Source: Neoaquamicrobium sediminum
GTDB lineage: Bacteria; Pseudomonadota; Alphaproteobacteria; Rhizobiales; Rhizobiaceae
Direction of reading: 5' to 3'
Assembly: GCF_013240295.1 (NCBI RefSeq)
Contig: NZ_JABETK010000003.1
Location: 62,001 to 126,000, forward strand
DNA: 64,000 nt
The position numbers and the translations under genes were made by a program. Positions 25,970 to 36,462 of this stretch are shown here, piece after piece. Within the stretch, counting starts at the first letter, position 1, and each line of letters opens with the position of its first letter. The notes beneath the pieces were generated by a model. That model was given only the letters and a program-made list of their open reading frames with translations. It was not told the DNA's origin and made no database searches.

Positions 25970-27920
25970 ATGAACACCTCTCCACCTTCCACCCGGCAGG
26001 GCACCGGTCAGGAGCAGTTCCTGACGATATTGTCGCGCGAGGATGCGCTCGCCCGCTTCGAAGCGGCCCTGTTTCCCCGGCCGGCACAGACGGAAAAGCG
26101 TGTTCTTTCGGATACGTTGGGACTGGCGCTTGCCGAAGACGTCGCGGCGTCTGTCGACGTGCCGCCTTTCGACCGCTCCAATGTCGACGGCTTCGCGTTG
26201 CGCGCCGCTGATCTCGCCGCGGCCTCGCAGGCGCGTCCCGTCCGGCTTACGCTCAACGCGGAATCGATCGCATGCGGAACGGTTCCGCAAATTCCGGTGC
26301 TGGCCAGAACCGCTACTCCCATCGCGACCGGCGGGCCGTTGCCGCGGGCGCCGACGCGATCGTGATGATGGAGCATACGGATCCGGCGGGCGCGGGCGCC
26401 ATCGAGGTACGACGCAGCGTTTCGCCCGGCCAGTTCGTTTCCGGCGCAGGGTCCGACATGGCGCGAGGCGAGGTCGTGCTGCGCGCCGGGACGGTGATCG
26501 GCTCGCGCGAGATCGGCATGCTCGCCGCCTGCGGGATCGCGCAGATCACGGTGGTTCGCAGGCCGCGCGTGGCCATCCTTTCCACCGGCGACGAACTCGT
26601 CCAGCCGGGCGAGGCGCTGCGGCCGGCCGCGATCTACGACGCCAATGGTCCCATCGTCAGCGCCGCGGTCACCGAAAACGGCGGCGAAGCGCGTTTTCTC
26701 GGCGCTTTCCCCGACGATGAGGCGAGGCTCGAGGCCGCGATGCGCGATGCGCTCGCTGACCATGACGTACTCATCCTGTCGGGCGGTACGTCCAAGGGGG
26801 CGGGCGATGTCAGCCATCGCATCATCGGCCGGCTGGGCAAGCCGGGCATCGTCGCCCATGGCGTGGCGCTGAAGCCCGGCAAGCCGCTCTGCCTGGCGGT
26901 ATGCGACGGCAAGCCGGTCATCATCCTGCCGGGATTTCCGACTTCGGCCATGTTCACATTCCACGACATGATCGTTCCCGTATTGCGGCGCATGGCGGGG
27001 GCTGCCGCCGCGCATCGATGCGCAGGTAAGCGCGCGCGTTCCGCTGCGCCTTCCCTCCGAACTCGGGCGCACCGAGTTCGTCATGGTCTCGCTGGTGCAA
27101 GGGCCGGAGGGGCTTGCCGCCTATGCGACCGGCAAGGGCTCGGGCGCCATCACCTCCTTCGCCCAGGCCGACGGCTTCATCCGCATCGAGGCGCTGGCCG
27201 ACCACCTGCCCGCCGGGACGGATGCGCCGGTGACGCTGTTCACGCCGCAGGTTCGCGTTCCCGACCTCGTCGTCATCGGCAGCCACTGCGTTGGCCTGGA
27301 CCTTGTCTTCAGTGCGCTCTCGGCGAGCGGGACATCGGTGCGCTCGCTGGCCGTGGGAAGCCTCGGAGGCCTCGCCGCAGCGAAACGCGGCGAGTGCGAC
27401 CTCGCGCCGATCCACCTCTTCGACCCGAAGACGCAAAGCTACAACACGCCGTTTCTCGGCGACGGCCTCGAACTGGTTCCGGGCTGGCGACGCATGCAGG
27501 GGTCTCGTGTTCCGCTCCGGGGATCCGCGTTTCGAGGGCCGCAGCGTGGAGGAGGCGGTCGCCGGCGCACTCGCCGATCCGGACTGCCTGATGGTCAACC
27601 GCAATCAGGGTTCGGGGACGCGCATCCTGATCGATCAACTGCTCGGCCCGGCGCGCCCGGACGGTTACTGGAACCAGCCGCGTTCGCACAACGCCGTCGC
27701 GGCTGCGGTCGTACAGGAACGGGCGGACTGGGGCGTCACCATCGCGCCGGTGGCGCGCGCGGCCGGGCTCGGCTTCATACCGCTGACGGAAGAGCACTAT
27801 GATTTCGCGCTCGTCTCGGCGCGCAGGGAACGGCCCGCCATGCAGGCGTTCCTGACGGCCCTGCAATCGCCGGAAATCCATGCGGCGCTGGAGCAGGCCG
27901 GTTTCGCCCGCGCCGGCTAG
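25970..27920 (+). pseudogene. MoeA-PBP fusion protein, second MoeA-type gene, three frameshifts
   Basis: The gene reads as one protein of about 650 residues if three single-base indels are bridged: a missing G near 26343, an extra G in GGGGG near 27000, and an extra T near 27504. Residues 1-400 are MoeA: FDRSNVDGFALRAAD, TGGPLPAGADAIVMMEH (reconstructed), AILSTGDELVQPGEAL, LILSGGTSKGAGDVSHR and ILPGFPTSAMFTFHD. Residues 430-650 are the PBP-like domain also found in the neighbouring regulator, with NRNQGSGTRILIDQLLG and ERADWGVTIAPVARAAGLGF. Each break is corrected by one base, and conservation is full length, so sequence error is more likely than decay. MoeA inserts metal into molybdopterin; the PBP domain may sense or present the oxyanion. 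Confidence 0.85.
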
Positions 27921-28026
27921 AGCAACAGGCGTTCTGCCGAACGCAATTCCGTTTCTCTAGTCTGGTTATCCTGGCCGCATTGGTGCGAACGCCAGACGAT
28001 TTCCGCCTGGCTGCAAAATGCTCTAG
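27917..28026. repeat. 110-bp palindromic repeat between convergent genes
   Basis: CTAGAGCA at 27917-27924 is mirrored by TGCTCTAG at 28019-28026, with further partial inverted symmetry inside (GCCAGACG..CGCCTGGC). The terminal CTAG supplies the TAG stop codons of both convergent genes, the MoeA-PBP gene and mobA. The sequence is like the rhizobial intergenic palindromes that begin and end AGAGCA/TGCTCT. It may act as a bidirectional transcription end. Confidence 0.6.
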
Positions 28027-28655
28027 TCGGCAACCAGCGCGGCCAGTCGTTCGGCCTCGTGGAGATCGTCGACCGTGTTGGCGTTGAAGAACGGGTCCAC
28101 CGGCTCGCCCGGCCATGACACCATTGCAAGGCGGTAGCGGGCGGTCCAGCGGTCGATCTTGCGCACGTCTTCCTCGACGAGCGCCCTGCGAAGATCGTCC
28201 CGAAGCGCAACCTTCCACAGCCCGATGACCGGATGCGCCTGGCCGCCGGATGCCGCCACAGCCAGATCCGCGCCCTCGGCCTGCCGCGCCTGCTGCAGGC
28301 GGGCGACGAGGTCGCGCGGCAGGAATGGGCAGTCGCCGGCGGCGCTGACCACCCATTCGACGCCCGGCCTGTTCTGCTCCGTCCATTCGAGCGCAGCGAG
28401 TATGCCGGCCAGCGGACCCGGATAGCCCGCCACCGTGTCGGCCACGACGGGAAGGCCGAAACGGGTGAAGCGCTCAGGATCGCCGTTGGCATTGAGCAAC
28501 AGGCCGTCGCATTGCGGCCCCAGCCGCTCGACGACATGGTCGAGGATCGCGCGGCCGCCGATCTCGCGCATCGGCTTGTCGCCACCGCCCATGCGCCGGC
28601 CCAGTCCGCCGGCAAGCACCACGCACGGGGTAGCAGCGGCCCGGTCAGTCGTCAT
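28023..28655 (-). CDS. mobA: Molybdenum cofactor guanylyltransferase
   Basis: Attaches GMP to molybdopterin to make the MGD cofactor used by both formate dehydrogenases here. About 210 residues. The nucleotide-binding loop [15 protein letters not shown] is at the N-terminus; [25 protein letters not shown] and [10 protein letters not shown] are the usual MobA blocks, followed by NANTVDDL near the end. The frame is open from 28664; ATG 28655 is preferred. It overlaps the end of fdhD by 11 bp, so the two are co-transcribed. Its stop lies in the palindromic repeat. Confidence 0.92.
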   Translation of the reverse strand: MTTDRAAATPCVVLAGGLGRRMGGGDKPMREIGGRAILDHVVERLGPQCDGLLLNANGDPERFTRFGLPVVADTVAGYPGPLAGILAALEWTEQNRPGVEWVVSAAGDCPFLPRDLVARLQQARQAEGADLAVAASGGQAHPVIGLWKVALRDDLRRALVEEDVRKIDRWTARYRLAMVSWPGEPVDPFFNANTVDDLHEAERLAALVAD

Positions 28656-29538
28656 GTTCTGCACCCTTGCGGCGGTGCCGCGGCGCTTCCTCGTCCACGG
28701 CGGCGAGATCCTGGTCGAAAACGATCCGTTCCTGGCCCGAAAGTGCGGTGAACCGCTTGCCGCGCGCCCGGCCGACCAGCGTCAGCCCGACCTCGCGCGC
28801 GAGCGCCACGCCCCAGGCGGTAAAACCCGAGCGCGAGACCAGGATGGGGATGCCCATCCGCACCGTCTTGATCGTCATCTCGGAAGTCAGCCTGCCGGTG
28901 GTGTAGAGGATCTTGTCGGCCGCGTCGACGCCATGGCGGTACATCCAGCCGGCAATCTTGTCGACGGCGTTGTGGCGGCCCACGTCCTCCATGTAGCAGA
29001 TCGGCGCGCCCTCCCTGCAAAGCACGCAACCATGGATGGCGCCGGCCTCGAGATAGAGCGAGGGCGTGGTGTTGATCTCGCGCGTCATCCTGTAGAGCCA
29101 GGAGGTGCGAAGCTCGGAAGCGGGGAGGGCGATGTCCTCGATCGCCTCGAGCAGGTCGCCGAACGCCGTGCCCTGGCCGCAGCCCGATGTCTGCGTCCGC
29201 TTTTTGAGCTTCTGCTCGTAATCCGTATTGCGCTCGGTGCGCACGACCACGACCTGCAGGTCCTCGTCATATTCGACGTCGGTCACCACGTCGTCGGCCA
29301 GAAGCATGTTCTGGTTCAGGAGGTAGCCGAGCGCGAGATATTCCGGGTAGTCGTTGATCGTCATCATGGTGACGATCTCCTGCGCGTTGAGATAGAGCGT
29401 CAGGGCGCGCTCCACGGGCACGCGGACCTCTACCGCCGCGCCGGTATGGTCGATGCCGGTAACCAGCTCCGTCAGCCGCGTATCCTGCGGGTTGGGCAGG
29501 ACGATCGCGAGGTCCGATTGGCGTATCGACTGATGCAT
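28645..29538 (-). CDS. fdhD: Formate dehydrogenase accessory sulfurtransferase
   Basis: FdhD passes sulfur from a cysteine desulfurase to the bis-MGD cofactor; without it formate dehydrogenase is inactive. A 297-residue protein with FdhD blocks: [18 protein letters not shown], the sulfur-carrying loop TSGCGQGT (one Cys where E. coli has a CxxC pair), [30 protein letters not shown], and a C-terminal [18 protein letters not shown]. It lies first in the fdhD-mobA unit, divergent from the third moeA gene across a 150-bp gap that holds a CCTGTTCA half-box. Confidence 0.93.
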   Translation of the reverse strand: MHQSIRQSDLAIVLPNPQDTRLTELVTGIDHTGAAVEVRVPVERALTLYLNAQEIVTMMTINDYPEYLALGYLLNQNMLLADDVVTDVEYDEDLQVVVVRTERNTDYEQKLKKRTQTSGCGQGTAFGDLLEAIEDIALPASELRTSWLYRMTREINTTPSLYLEAGAIHGCVLCREGAPICYMEDVGRHNAVDKIAGWMYRHGVDAADKILYTTGRLTSEMTIKTVRMGIPILVSRSGFTAWGVALAREVGLTLVGRARGKRFTALSGQERIVFDQDLAAVDEEAPRHRRKGAEHDD

Positions 29539-29688
29539 GGCAGTCTCCTGAAGTCGTATCCGGCGTCGCGCCAGCGTCGGCTTGACCCGTACTTTATAGC
29601 CTGTTCAAACGAAGGCAGGTTAAAAAAGGCCCCCGGATCGGCGCGCTTGCGGCTAAGGCTTCCGCGCGCCGGCAGATTGAGAAGGCAA

Positions 29689-30946
29689 ATGGCGCAACTT
29701 TCGGATGACTGTTTCGCGTTTGGCGGACCGATGCGGTCCATCGACGAGACCGCCGCACTGATCGCCTCGAAGCTCAGTGGGGTGCGCGAGACCGAGAAGG
29801 TGCCGCTCGTCCTGGCGGACGGGCGCGTCCTTGCAAGCGATATGACCGCGCCGCTGCCGTTGCCGCCCTTCACCAATTCCGCAGTCGACGGCTATGCGGT
29901 GCGAGGCGACGACCTGCCGCAGACCGGCGAGACGCCCTTCGCCGTTACCGGCAGGCTCCAGGCCGGCATGACATCGGATGTGGTCGTGCCGCCGGGTCAA
30001 GGCCGTGCGCGTCTTCACCGGCGCTCCGATGCCGGAAGGGGCCGATACGGTGTTCATGCAGGAAGATGTGCGCGTGGACGATACCGGCGGTGTCATTCTC
30101 CCGCCCGGCCTGAAAAGGGGTGCCAATGTGCGCCCGGCGGGCGAGGATATCGCGCTGGGCGAGACGGTCCTGCCTGCGGGACACCGCATGCGCCCGCAGG
30201 ATGTCGCGCTCGCCGCGGCTTTCGGATATGCGAATGTCGAGCTCAGGCGCAAGGTGCGCGTCGCGGTGTTCTCTACCGGGGACGAGATCGTCGCGCCGGG
30301 TGGTATGCGCGGGCCGGCGCAGCTCTTCGATTCCAACCGCAGCATGCTGATGGTTATGCTCGCCAGGCTTTGCTGCGACGTCACCGATCTGGGCATCCTG
30401 GCGGATGACAGCGATCTGATCGCCGCCAAGCTGAGCGAAGCGGCGTCGACGCACGACCTCATCCTGACTTCAGGGGGCGTGTCGACGGGCGACGCCGATT
30501 GCGTGAGGGCCGCGGTGGAGAATTGCGGGACGCTGGTGTTCTGGCGCGTGGCGATCAAGCCGGGCCGGCCGGTCGCCATGGGCGTGATCGGGGGAACCCC
30601 GCTCATCGGGCTGCCCGGCAACCCCGTCGCGAGCTTCGTTACCTTCGCGCATATCGCCCGCCCAGCAATCCTCACCCTTGCCGGAACCCGTCCGCTGCCG
30701 CCGATCCCGAGTGCCGTGCGGACAGCCTTCTCCTATCGCAAGAAGCAAGGCCGACGCGAATATGTGCGGGTGACGCTCCGCACGGCCGCGGATGGCTCCC
30801 TGGAGGCAACCAAGTTTCCGCGCGAGGGCGCCGGGCTGCTGTCGTCGCTCGTCGCGACCGATGGCCTCGTCGAGCTCGGCGAGGAGGTCACGCGCGTGGA
30901 GCCCGGTGAAACCGTCCGGTTCCTCACCTATTCCAGTCTGCTTTGA
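29689..30946 (+). pseudogene. moeA: Molybdopterin molybdotransferase, third MoeA-type gene, one frameshift
   Basis: This copy looks like canonical MoeA: about 418 residues with PPFTNSAVDGYAVRGDDL, VRVFTGAPMPEGADTVFMQE, GEDIALGETVLPAGHRMRPQ, AVFSTGDEIVAPGG, LTSGGVSTGDADCV and IGLPGNPVASFVTF. The frame starts at ATG 29689 and breaks near 29999, where GGTCAAGGCC carries one base more than expected; restoring it gives PPGQAVRVFTGA. It ligates molybdate (or tungstate) to adenylylated molybdopterin. It is divergent from fdhD and followed by the tusA-like and formate dehydrogenase genes on the same strand. Confidence 0.88.
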
Positions 30947-31022
30947 CCGGCATTTTGCAGAGCCATGCGCGACAGCGGAGCCGATTGACGTCGTCGCGCC
31001 GCGTCGGGCATCATGCGTCCTC

Positions 31023-31265
31023 ATGATGTTGACGACAAAGCTTGATCTGACGGGGCTGAAATGTCCCCTGCCTGCGCTCAAGACGCGCAAGGCGCTGAAG
31101 ACCCTGAAGCCGGGCGAGGGGCTCGAGGTCCATTGCACCGACCCGCTGGCGGCGATCGACATCCCCAACCTGCTCAACGAGACGGGCGACAGGCTCGAGT
31201 CGACGAGGCGCGACGGCGATCGTCTCGTGTTCGTGGTGGAGAAGTTGCAGATCATGAAGCCGTGA
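31023..31265 (+). CDS. TusA-family sulfur carrier protein
   Basis: An 80-residue protein with the TusA/SirA fold signature LDLTGLKCPLPALKTRKAL; the CPxP cysteine carries a persulfide. The C-terminal half (GEGLEVHCTDPLAAIDIPN) is typical. The start is taken at the first of two adjacent ATGs. It sits between moeA and the NAD-dependent formate dehydrogenase genes. TusA-like carriers can route sulfur to FdhD or to molybdopterin synthesis, and the placement makes delivery to the formate dehydrogenase cofactor likely; that link is inference. Confidence 0.85.
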   Translation: MMLTTKLDLTGLKCPLPALKTRKALKTLKPGEGLEVHCTDPLAAIDIPNLLNETGDRLESTRRDGDRLVFVVEKLQIMKP

Positions 31266-31422
31266 GAGGGGGCGTCAGGGTGCCCTGCATTCCGCCGATC
31301 TTTCGGGCGATGTTCGCGTCCGTCGTGCAGGGAACATATCGTGCCTCATAATCAACATCCTAGGGTGTCGGAAATGCTGTTAACAGAGATGGAAGGTACA
31401 TCCGGGGATTGAGGGCTTGACG

Positions 31423-33090
31423 ATGCAGGATCGACGGCGGCGTGATCGCGGACCAAAGGGGCGTCCGCTGGATGATGCCGCGCTCGCCGAGGTCCGTGCG
31501 CTGCTGGGTGCGGGCGAGCGACGGCGCGATCTGCTGATCGAGTTCCTGCACATGATCCAGGACCGATATGGCCATCTGTCGGCGCAGCATTTGCGGGCGC
31601 TGGCGGAGGATATGCGCCTCTCGCAGGCCGAGGTCTACGAGGTGGCGTCCTTCTACGACCACTTCGACGTGGTGAAGGAAGGGGAAGCCTCGCCGGCGCC
31701 GCTGACGATCCGCGTGTGCGATTCGGTGAGCTGCATGCTGGCGGGCGCCGAAACGCTACTTGCCGAATTGCAGGCGGGCGCCGATCCAGCGGCGATCCGG
31801 GTGATGCGTGCGCCCTGCATGGGCCGCTGCGCCGGCGCGCCTGCCGCGCGCATAGGCGATCGCGAGGTCGACCACGCGACCGCAGGGAACCTGTTGCAGA
31901 TGGTGGATGCCGGAGAGATCCGGGTCAGGGTTCCCGCCTATATCGGGCTTGACGCCTATCGCAGTACCGGCGGCTATCGGCTTCTGCAAAGCATCCGCGA
32001 CGGCGCGGTCACCACAGACGGAATCATCGCCATGCTGGGCAATGCAGGCCTGCGCGGCCTCGGTGGCGCAGGTTTCCCCGCTGGCAAGAAATGGGGCTTC
32101 GTCCGCTCCTATCCGGGCCCGCGCCTGATGTCGATCAACGGCGACGAGGGCGAGCCCGGCACCTTCAAGGACCGCATCTATCTCGAAAAGGACCCGCACC
32201 GCACCCTGGAGGGCGCGCTGATCGCGGCTCACGCGGTCGAAGCCGAGCGCATCTATTTCTACATGCGCGACGAGTATCCGGCCGTGCTGGCTATCCTGCG
32301 CACGGAGATCGCGGCCCTCGAGACGGCGGGGCTGGTCGAGCCCGGCTTCATCGAACTGCGGCGCGGCGCTGGCGCCTATATCTGCGGGGAGGAGAGCGCG
32401 ATGCTGGAGAGCATCGAGGGGCGGCGCGGAATGCCGCGCCACCGTCCGCCCTACATCGCCGAGGTCGGACTGTTCGGACGTCCCACGCTCAACCACAATG
32501 TCGAGACGCTGTGGTGGATCCGCGACATCGTCGAGAAGGGGCCCGAATGGTTTGCGGGCCTCGGCAGCCCCGACCATCCGGGCGTCCGCTCATGGTCGGT
32601 GTCGGGACGCGTGAAGGAGCCCGGCGTCAAGCTGGCGCCCGCCGGCGTCACCGTCCGCGAACTGATCGAGGATCATTGCGGCGGCATGGCCGACGGCCAT
32701 GAGTTCAAGGCCTATCTGCCGGGCGGCGCTTCCGGTGGTATCCTGCCGGCGTCGATGGGCGACATTCAGCTCGATTTCGGCGGCGAGCTTGCAAAACAGG
32801 GCGCCTTCGTCGGATCGCATGCCGTTGTGGTGTTCTCGCAGGCCGACAACATCAGGGACGTCACCCTCAACCTGATGAAGTTCTTCAAGCATGAGAGCTG
32901 CGGCAAGTGCACGCCCTGCCGCGAAGGAACCGAAAAGCTGGTGACCCTCTTGAAGCAAGTGGGGCCACTGCCGGAGAGTAACATCCGCGACCTCGAAATG
33001 GTCATGCGGGATTCGTCGATCTGCGGCCTCGGCCAGGCGGCGCCCAACCCGGTCAACCATCTGCTGACGCATTTCCGGAGTGATCTCTGA
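31423..33090 (+). CDS. NAD-dependent formate dehydrogenase beta subunit (NuoE-NuoF fusion)
   Basis: A protein of about 555 residues joining two complex-I-like modules. Residues 20-160 are NuoE-like with a [2Fe-2S] site (CDSVSC, CMGRC). Residues 190-555 are NuoF-like: NADH/FMN binding GLRGLGGAGFPAGKKW, YICGEESAMLESIEG, and the [4Fe-4S] site ESCGKCTPCREGTEK with the last Cys in SICGLGQ. This fused beta subunit is the arrangement of the tungsten-dependent FDH1 of Methylorubrum extorquens. It reduces NAD+ with electrons from the alpha subunit. The ATG at 31423 is preferred to the upstream TTG. The stop overlaps the alpha start (TGATG). Confidence 0.93.
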   Translation: MQDRRRRDRGPKGRPLDDAALAEVRALLGAGERRRDLLIEFLHMIQDRYGHLSAQHLRALAEDMRLSQAEVYEVASFYDHFDVVKEGEASPAPLTIRVCDSVSCMLAGAETLLAELQAGADPAAIRVMRAPCMGRCAGAPAARIGDREVDHATAGNLLQMVDAGEIRVRVPAYIGLDAYRSTGGYRLLQSIRDGAVTTDGIIAMLGNAGLRGLGGAGFPAGKKWGFVRSYPGPRLMSINGDEGEPGTFKDRIYLEKDPHRTLEGALIAAHAVEAERIYFYMRDEYPAVLAILRTEIAALETAGLVEPGFIELRRGAGAYICGEESAMLESIEGRRGMPRHRPPYIAEVGLFGRPTLNHNVETLWWIRDIVEKGPEWFAGLGSPDHPGVRSWSVSGRVKEPGVKLAPAGVTVRELIEDHCGGMADGHEFKAYLPGGASGGILPASMGDIQLDFGGELAKQGAFVGSHAVVVFSQADNIRDVTLNLMKFFKHESCGKCTPCREGTEKLVTLLKQVGPLPESNIRDLEMVMRDSSICGLGQAAPNPVNHLLTHFRSDL

Positions 33091-35919
33091 TGGCAAACGG
33101 CATCACATTCACCCTCGACGGGAAAACCGTCACCGCCGCACAGGACGAGACCATCTGGGACGTCGCCAGGCGGGAAGGCACGAAGATCCCGCATCTGTGC
33201 CATGTCGACATGCCGGGCTATCGTCCCGACGGCAACTGCCGCGCCTGCATGGTCGACGTCGAGGGCGAGCGCGTTCTGGCCGCCTCCTGCATCCGCAAGC
33301 CGACCGCGGGCATGGTGGTGAAGACCGACACCGAGCGCGCCCGCAAATCGCGCGAGATGGTGTTCGAGCTTCTCGCCAGCAACATGCGGCCGGCCGCGAA
33401 AGGCCCCGACCAGCAGTCCCTGTTCTGGCAATGGGCGAGTTCGATGGGCATTGCGCAGGGGCGCTTCGAATCCCGGTTCGCCGTAGACGACATGCGGCCG
33501 GAGTTCGACGTCACCAATCCGGCCATCGCGGTCAATCTCGACGCCTGCATCACTTGCGGCGCCTGCGTGCGCGCCTGCCGCGAGGTGCAGGTCAACGACG
33601 TGATCGGCATGGCGCAACGCGGCAACCATTCCGTCCCCGTCTTCGACATGCACGACCCCATGGGCCTGTCGACCTGCGTGACCTGCGGCGAATGCGTCCA
33701 GGCCTGTCCGACCGGCGCGCTCTACGAGAAATCGCTGATGGACGAGACGGGAAGGACCCGTGTCGTCCAGGAATTCGACAAGGTCATCGATTCGGTCTGT
33801 CCGTTCTGCGGCGTCGGTTGCCAGACGAAGGTCGCGGTCAAGGACAACAGGATCGTCCAGATCGACGGCCGCGACGGTCCGGCCAACGAGAGCCGGCTGT
33901 GTGTCAAGGGCCGCTTCGGCTACGACTACGCGATGTCGCCGGAACGGCTGACGAAGCCTCTGATCCGCCGCGACGACGCGCCCAAGGCCGGCGAAATCGA
34001 TCTGCGCGGCGTCGACCCGCTGACGATCTTCCGCGAGGCGACCTGGGAGGAGGCGCTGGAGCGCGCCGCCGGCGGCCTGAAGCGTATCCGTGACGAACAT
34101 GGCGGGAAGGGGCTGGCCGGGTTCGGCTCGGCCAAGGGCTCGAACGAGGAGGCCTATCTCTTCCAGAAATTCGTGCGGCAGGGTTTCGGTACCAATAATG
34201 TCGACCACTGCACGCGGCTCTGCCATGCTTCCTCGGTGGCGGCCCTGATGGAGGGTGTCGGCTCGGGCGCGGTATCGGCGCCTTTTATGGATGCGCTGAA
34301 GGCCGATTGCGTGATCATCATCGGGGCTCGGCCGGCCACTAACCATCCGGTCGCCGCCACCTATTTCAAGCAGGCGGCCAAGCGCGGCACCAAGCTGATC
34401 GTCATGGATCCGCGCGGCCAGGAGATGATGCGCCACGCCGCCTACTCGCTCCGCTTCAAGCCCGGCAGCGACGTGGCGATGCTCAACGCCCTGCTGCATG
34501 TCATCATCGACGAGAAGCTCTACGACGAGCAGTACATCCAGGCCAACGTCTCCGGCTTCCGGGCGCTGGAGGCCAAGGTCAAGGACTTCTCGCCCGAGGC
34601 GATGGCCGAGGTCTGCGGCATCGAGGCGGATGTGCTGCGTCAGGTCGCGCGTACCTACGCCAAGGCTGAGCGCTCGATGATCTTCTGGGGCATGGGTGTT
34701 TCCCAGCATACACACGGCACCGACAATTCCCGCTGCCTGATCGCGCTGGCGCTGATCACCGGCCACGTCGGGCGCGCCGGCACGGGCTTCATCCGCTGCG
34801 CGGTCAGAACAACGTGCAGGGGGCTTCCGATGCCGGGCTCATCCCGATGTATTTCCCCGACTACAAGTCGGTGGAGAACATTGATATCCGCGCCAGTACG
34901 AGAATTTCTGGGGCCAGACGCTCGATCCGAAGCGTGGGCTGACCGTTGTCGAGATCGTGGATGCCATTCACGACGGCGAGATCCGCGGCATGTACATCAT
35001 GGGGGAGAACCCGGCGATGTCGGATCCCGACCAGAGCCATGCCCGTGCGGCCCTCGCCAAACTGGAACATCTGGTGGTGCAGGACATCTTCCTGACGGAG
35101 ACGGCATGGCATGCCGATGTGGTTTTGCCGGCATCGGCCCATGCCGAAAAACTCGGCACCTACACCAACACCAACCGGCAGGTGCAGATCGGCCGGCCTG
35201 CACTCGACCTGCCCGGCGAGGCGCGGCAAGATCTCGACCTGATCGTCGAGCTCGCCAACCGCATGGGACTGGGCTGGAATTACGGCCATGTCTCGGAAGT
35301 CTACACCGAGATGGCACAGGTGATGCCTTCGCTGAAGCACATCTCCTGGGAACGCATCGAACGCGAGGAATCCGTCGTCTATCCAGCCGACGGACCTGAT
35401 GTCCCCGGCAACGAGGTCGTTTTCACCTCAGGTTTCCCCACCACCGACGGACGCGGGCGCATCGTGCCGACCGACCTTTTGCCGCCTGACGAGGTTCCCG
35501 ACGACGAATACCCGCTGGTGCTGACCACTGGGCGCCTGCTGGAGCACTGGCACACTGGCGCCATGACCCGTCGCGCGGGCGTGCTCAATGCCATCGAGCC
35601 TTACGGTATAGCCGCGATGAACCCTTATGAGATCAAGCGTCGCGGGCTGTCGCAGGGAGAGGTGATCGCGGTGGAGACGCGGCGCGGCACCGTCGAGGCG
35701 ATTCTTCGCGCCGACCGGGAAGTCGCCGACGGTATGGTCTTCATGCCGTTCTGCTTCAACGAGAGCCCCGCCAACAAGCTCACCAACCCGATGCTCGATC
35801 CATACGGCAAAATCCCGGAGTTTAAATATTGCGCGGCGCAGATCGTCCCGGCATCTGGGTCGAACCGACCGGGACCTGAAGATCTGCACAAAAATCAACG
35901 GCCCTATTCGGAAGCGTAA
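33090..35919 (+). pseudogene. NAD-dependent formate dehydrogenase alpha subunit (NuoG-FDH), two frameshifts
   Basis: Catalytic subunit of about 944 residues. The N-terminal part is NuoG-like with a [2Fe-2S] site (CHVDMPGYRPDGNCRAC), a His/Cys cluster, and two ferredoxin motifs (CITCGACVRAC, CVTCGECVQACPTGAL). The catalytic part begins VCPFCGVGCQTK, has the metal-ligand Cys in DHCTRLCHASSVAAL, and GMGVSQHTHGTDNSR. Two single bases are missing, near 34788 (restoring GTGLHPLRGQNNVQGASD) and near 34892 (restoring DIRAQYENFWGQ). It oxidises formate to CO2 on a bis-MGD metal centre. Similarity to FDH1 of Methylorubrum and the nearby tup genes favour tungsten. No Tat signal, so it is cytoplasmic. 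Confidence 0.9.
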
Positions 35920-36462
35920 CAGGCAAGGTTGGGATCGGACAAAGTCGCCGTGACGGCCCTTTCGCCGCGCATGGGTGTCGTCAAGGCTCCCACGCTTTTT
36001 CATACCTTCGTTGCTTACCGTTGCATTTGCATGTCGGCGGCTATTGCAGGCTACCGAGGGCAATCGGCAGTGTTGTGCGCACCGTGCCGGCCGAAGACGA
36101 GCATTTGGTCGACGCTATTGCCTTTTGGCGGTTTCGATGCCCTTCACCATTGCCGCCGTTTGCGCAATGCGCGGGTAGCGGCAGAAAGCTCTATCGGGTG
36201 CTGCCTGGTCTTTCAACTTCCCCAAAGCGCGAATGGTCTTGCCAACGCCTCTGTTCTGATTGTCGGATCTGATGAAAAAGGGAGGTTTTTCGGGCTTATT
36301 ACTGAATATCGGCAGCGAAATAGGATGGAGACGCCGATTGCGGCCACCGATCACGCCGGGCACCAATTGCTCGCGCGCGCTGCTAGGCGCTGGCAAATGC
36401 CGAAGCTTGAGTGTGATTGTCTTCAACGGCCCCATGACGTGTCGGACCTCTATACTGCCTGG
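35920..36462. other. No recognisable gene
   Basis: A 540-base stretch after the formate dehydrogenase genes. Only short open frames without domain, start signal or strand preference. No repeat or hairpin stands out. It marks the end of the formate island and the start of a zone of gene fragments. Confidence 0.5.

Noticed and set aside
28435-29688. Plus-strand extension upstream of the third moeA
   Set aside because: It runs antisense to mobA and fdhD; MoeA similarity begins only at ATG 29689.
32766-34766. 666-codon open frame on the minus strand
   Set aside because: It lies antisense to the formate dehydrogenase alpha and beta genes, whose motifs are unmistakable.
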